This document shows positions 61,671-64,000 of a stretch of 64,000 bases of DNA, piece by piece. The notes beneath the pieces were generated by a model. That model saw only the letters and a list, made by a program, of their open reading frames with translations, was not told where the DNA came from and did no database searches. The stretch comes from Hormiphora californensis. Lineage: Eukaryota; Ctenophora; Tentaculata; Cydippida; Pleurobrachiidae. Every line of letters starts with the position of its first letter. Position 1 is the stretch's first letter. Where the stretch lies: contig CM035351.1 of assembly GCA_020137815.1 (NCBI GenBank), forward strand, positions 5,791,897-5,855,896, given 5' to 3'. The position numbers and the translations under genes were made by a program.

Positions 61671-64000
61671 TAGGAGTATCGTAAAATAGTTACTGCTAAA
61701 GGTTGGAATCGTTAAATACAAAAGGAAAATATAGAGACAGTAGTATGTTGCACAAGTTGCAGAGTTTCTATATTGTAGGAGAAGCTATTTTCATTCCACC
61801 GATCATATAAATAATTACAGACCAGAGTGGAAATAGAAAATGAGCTATTCTATATTGGAAGATGAATAGCGGCGGAAACAATTGACTTTTGTTTTGTGTT
61901 GACAGGAACTGGAAAATAATAGCAAGTATGAAGTATCATGGGAACACAACAAACAACACCTAACTGAGAGAGGGCGCACTTGTCAGGTAGGCAAACAAAG
62001 TGATCATGGTGGTAATTAGAAAACTGAAATCAACAATCGTGATATTTTCAAATCTGAATTTTAGTCTAAGGCTCAGTCACATACTTGTTACTTTTTAGAC
62101 AAATAAAATTGGCTGCAATAAAGTCGCCGCTTCGAAATTCGCCAGCTTAAAAATAAGACCTAAAGTATTATGTTAGGGCGGAGTAGATGAGAAAATTATT
62201 TTGGTTACACTAGAATATTTACGGTAATCAAAAGGACTACTGGCGATGATTGGATCCTCCAAAGGAGAGGCATTTCAGGTACAAAACGCATTTTTTAGTT
62301 TCGGCAGAGATAGTAAATGATGTTACCAAGTGTAAACATTAGGAAATTTACGTAAGGAACAGTTCACAAGGGCGCACAGCATGCAAAAGGTCAAGCAACT
62401 GCGTTGAAAAAACTAACTTGGCATACGTTGCAGGCCCCTTATAATATAATATAAGGGGCCTGGAGGGAATACCGCGCTGGGGGGGAATACATAATCAATC
62501 ATATCTCCGGTTCCAGATAAGGTACAGAAATCGTTTTGGTAGCGTTGGAAAGAGCATGATAAGAGCTTTCAAATGCAACCAGTTTCAGGTCTCTATCTTA
62601 TCAGGAACAGGAGATATGAACCAAACTCCGCAAAATCGAGTGCGGTAAAATCGAAATTTGAATGAAATTTAAAAAAAGCTGACCCTGCAAGAATCTGTGA
62701 CGTCACTTTTTGAAAACAACCCATCTTTCAACGGCTATTGCTCAGCCTCCTTAAGTCCAATTAACTTCTCTCAAAAACAGCAAGGTAGATAATCGTCAGA
62801 TCTAACAACTGGTGAAAGAATCAAGTCAAACGGATTTCAGGAGCCAAAGTTATAAGCACCGCCGTTTTTTCGACCGCAAAGTTATCTTCGACCTAGCCGG
62901 GATCAGGCCAAACGCGCGCGCGGCATTCCCTCCAGTCCCCTCGTTGCGGGGGTGCGCGCATGAGGGGGCTGCAGCGCATTCCAAAAAACTAACCAGCAGT
63001 TTTGAAAAAAAGAAATTTTGCACCAAACGTGATAGTGGAAGCTCTTACGGTAATTCCCACGCACCGTGGGAACATTTCCCACGCCGCGCCCTCTTTTCCC
63101 ACGCTTTGCTTTCGAGCCGCAAAAAATTATCGCGCGTGACGTCTACTAAAATGTTGAGGATGCAGTTGTTAACAACATTGGGCCAATTTGGGTAGCGCCG
63201 CGAGCATCGGAGCACTGCAGCAGCAGCACGTCACTGAGAATTTCGTTACAATCACACTGCACACACATGCCACATTGCATCAATGGATTGCATCATTGAC
63301 GTTGGAATATCAATGAGGAACAGTTCGGTGGAAGGGAAACCAGTCCAAGAGTGCTGTCATGGCTGTAACCAGCCCCAGCGTCGTCTAATTACAACGATAA
63401 AGTATGAAAGTTTCACCCTCCGCCGAAACATTCCTAATTGATATACAAAATAAATATTCTTTGATTAGATGGATTTATAACAAATTGAACGCAAAGTTCT
63501 AAGAAGACAGATCACAAACAATTGTTAACTTTCTGGACACTACTTATCGATCACAATATATGTATGTAATATTCTCAAAGAGTTTTGTTCAAACCCTAGA
63601 ACATGGTAAAAAGAGTTCGTGATATCCTAATCTAACGATAATTATAGTCCTATAAATCTCAATTTACAGCAGCATCTTGTAGGGAATGCGGACAGTGACA
63701 GCTCCGTGTCTAACTTTAGTAGACGTGTCCGATGTCCGTACCGTAGTTAGTCGTAGTTAGTCGTTATATTATTATGGGAAACGGGTCTAACGGCTGATTC
63801 AAGGCATCGATTTTAGATACACATATCTTGTAGATGGGATGATATTAATCGTCTAGAGAGGATGTTGTAACCAGTACTCGGCATAATCCTGGGAGGGGGA
63901 GGGAATGTTAGTTAAAAGAGCGTCCAGTACCATGCTCCTTTTATAATTTGGTTTATCGACTATTCAAAAAGACAACCGTCGAGCTGAGAAAGAGACACAA
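61671..64000. other. semaphorin 5' flank and gene-free stretch
   Basis: No gene supported. Presumably holds the promoter of the minus-strand semaphorin gene. A frame at 62812-63195 is rich in Arg/Lys/Ser and has no recognisable domain; it lies in a block that looks like dispersed repeat, starting with the palindrome at 62431. Confidence 0.45.
62431..62463. repeat. 33-bp palindrome 'caggccccttata...'
   Basis: 'caggccccttata' is matched by its exact complement 'tataaggggcctg' around a six-base 'atataa' centre. It may be an inverted-repeat terminus or the remains of two abutting element ends. Confidence 0.85.

Noticed and set aside
62812-63195. 127-codon plus-strand frame near the right end
   Set aside because: No domain, compositionally odd, and located in what appears to be dispersed repeat sequence after a palindrome.

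Overview
The window is nuclear DNA from an animal (metazoan) with a compact, repeat-rich genome. GT-AG introns interrupt nearly every recognisable gene. The gene set includes a transmembrane semaphorin, SMARCB1/SNF5, a YEATS2-type reader, CKS1, PIG-M, ETFB-KMT, a DNAJC12-like J-protein, a C2H2 zinc-finger protein and a three-LIM protein. Interstitial TTAGGG-type repeats fit a metazoan. An early-branching lineage such as a sponge is my guess from the very short intergenic gaps and divergent semaphorin architecture; the sequence does not prove it.

Layout. 1-14.6 kb is mostly repeats: a CTGT tetranucleotide block, two minisatellites, a Mutator-like transposon remnant, several homopolymer-rich blocks that look like poorly called sequence, a truncated membrane-protein start at the left edge and one small Cys-rich membrane gene (9.8-10.4 kb). 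14.6-19.0 kb is a five-exon gene for an eight-finger C2H2 protein. 20.2-22.8 kb is a nested repeat: a pogo/Tigger-like MITE, then a long inverted-repeat element with a CR1/Jockey-type LINE fragment in one arm. 22.9-25.5 kb (minus) codes a repetitive acidic/Lys-rich type I membrane protein. 26.5-30.2 kb holds a second LINE 3' fragment, a second Tigger-like MITE and nested inverted repeats.

30.7-38.2 kb is the most striking part. Six housekeeping or chromatin genes (DNAJC12-like, YEATS2-like, CKS1, PIGM, ETFBKMT, SMARCB1) lie head to tail on the plus strand with only 69, 181, 297, 151 and 152 bp between coding regions. Four internal starts have a splice-acceptor-like AG 1-5 nt before the ATG, most with a pyrimidine tract. 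This is the layout expected of a polycistronic unit resolved by spliced-leader trans-splicing. A LIM-domain gene with a CaaX end follows at 39.9 kb.

43.75-61.67 kb (minus) is one 17-exon semaphorin gene. I could join every exon in phase to give 889 residues: signal peptide, Sema, PSI, two Ig domains, one membrane span and a tail with a PPxY motif. Its large introns are packed with dinucleotide microsatellites, mostly (CT)n in the sense strand. One intron also carries telomere-like repeats and a palindromic satellite. 61.7-64 kb has no gene I can support.
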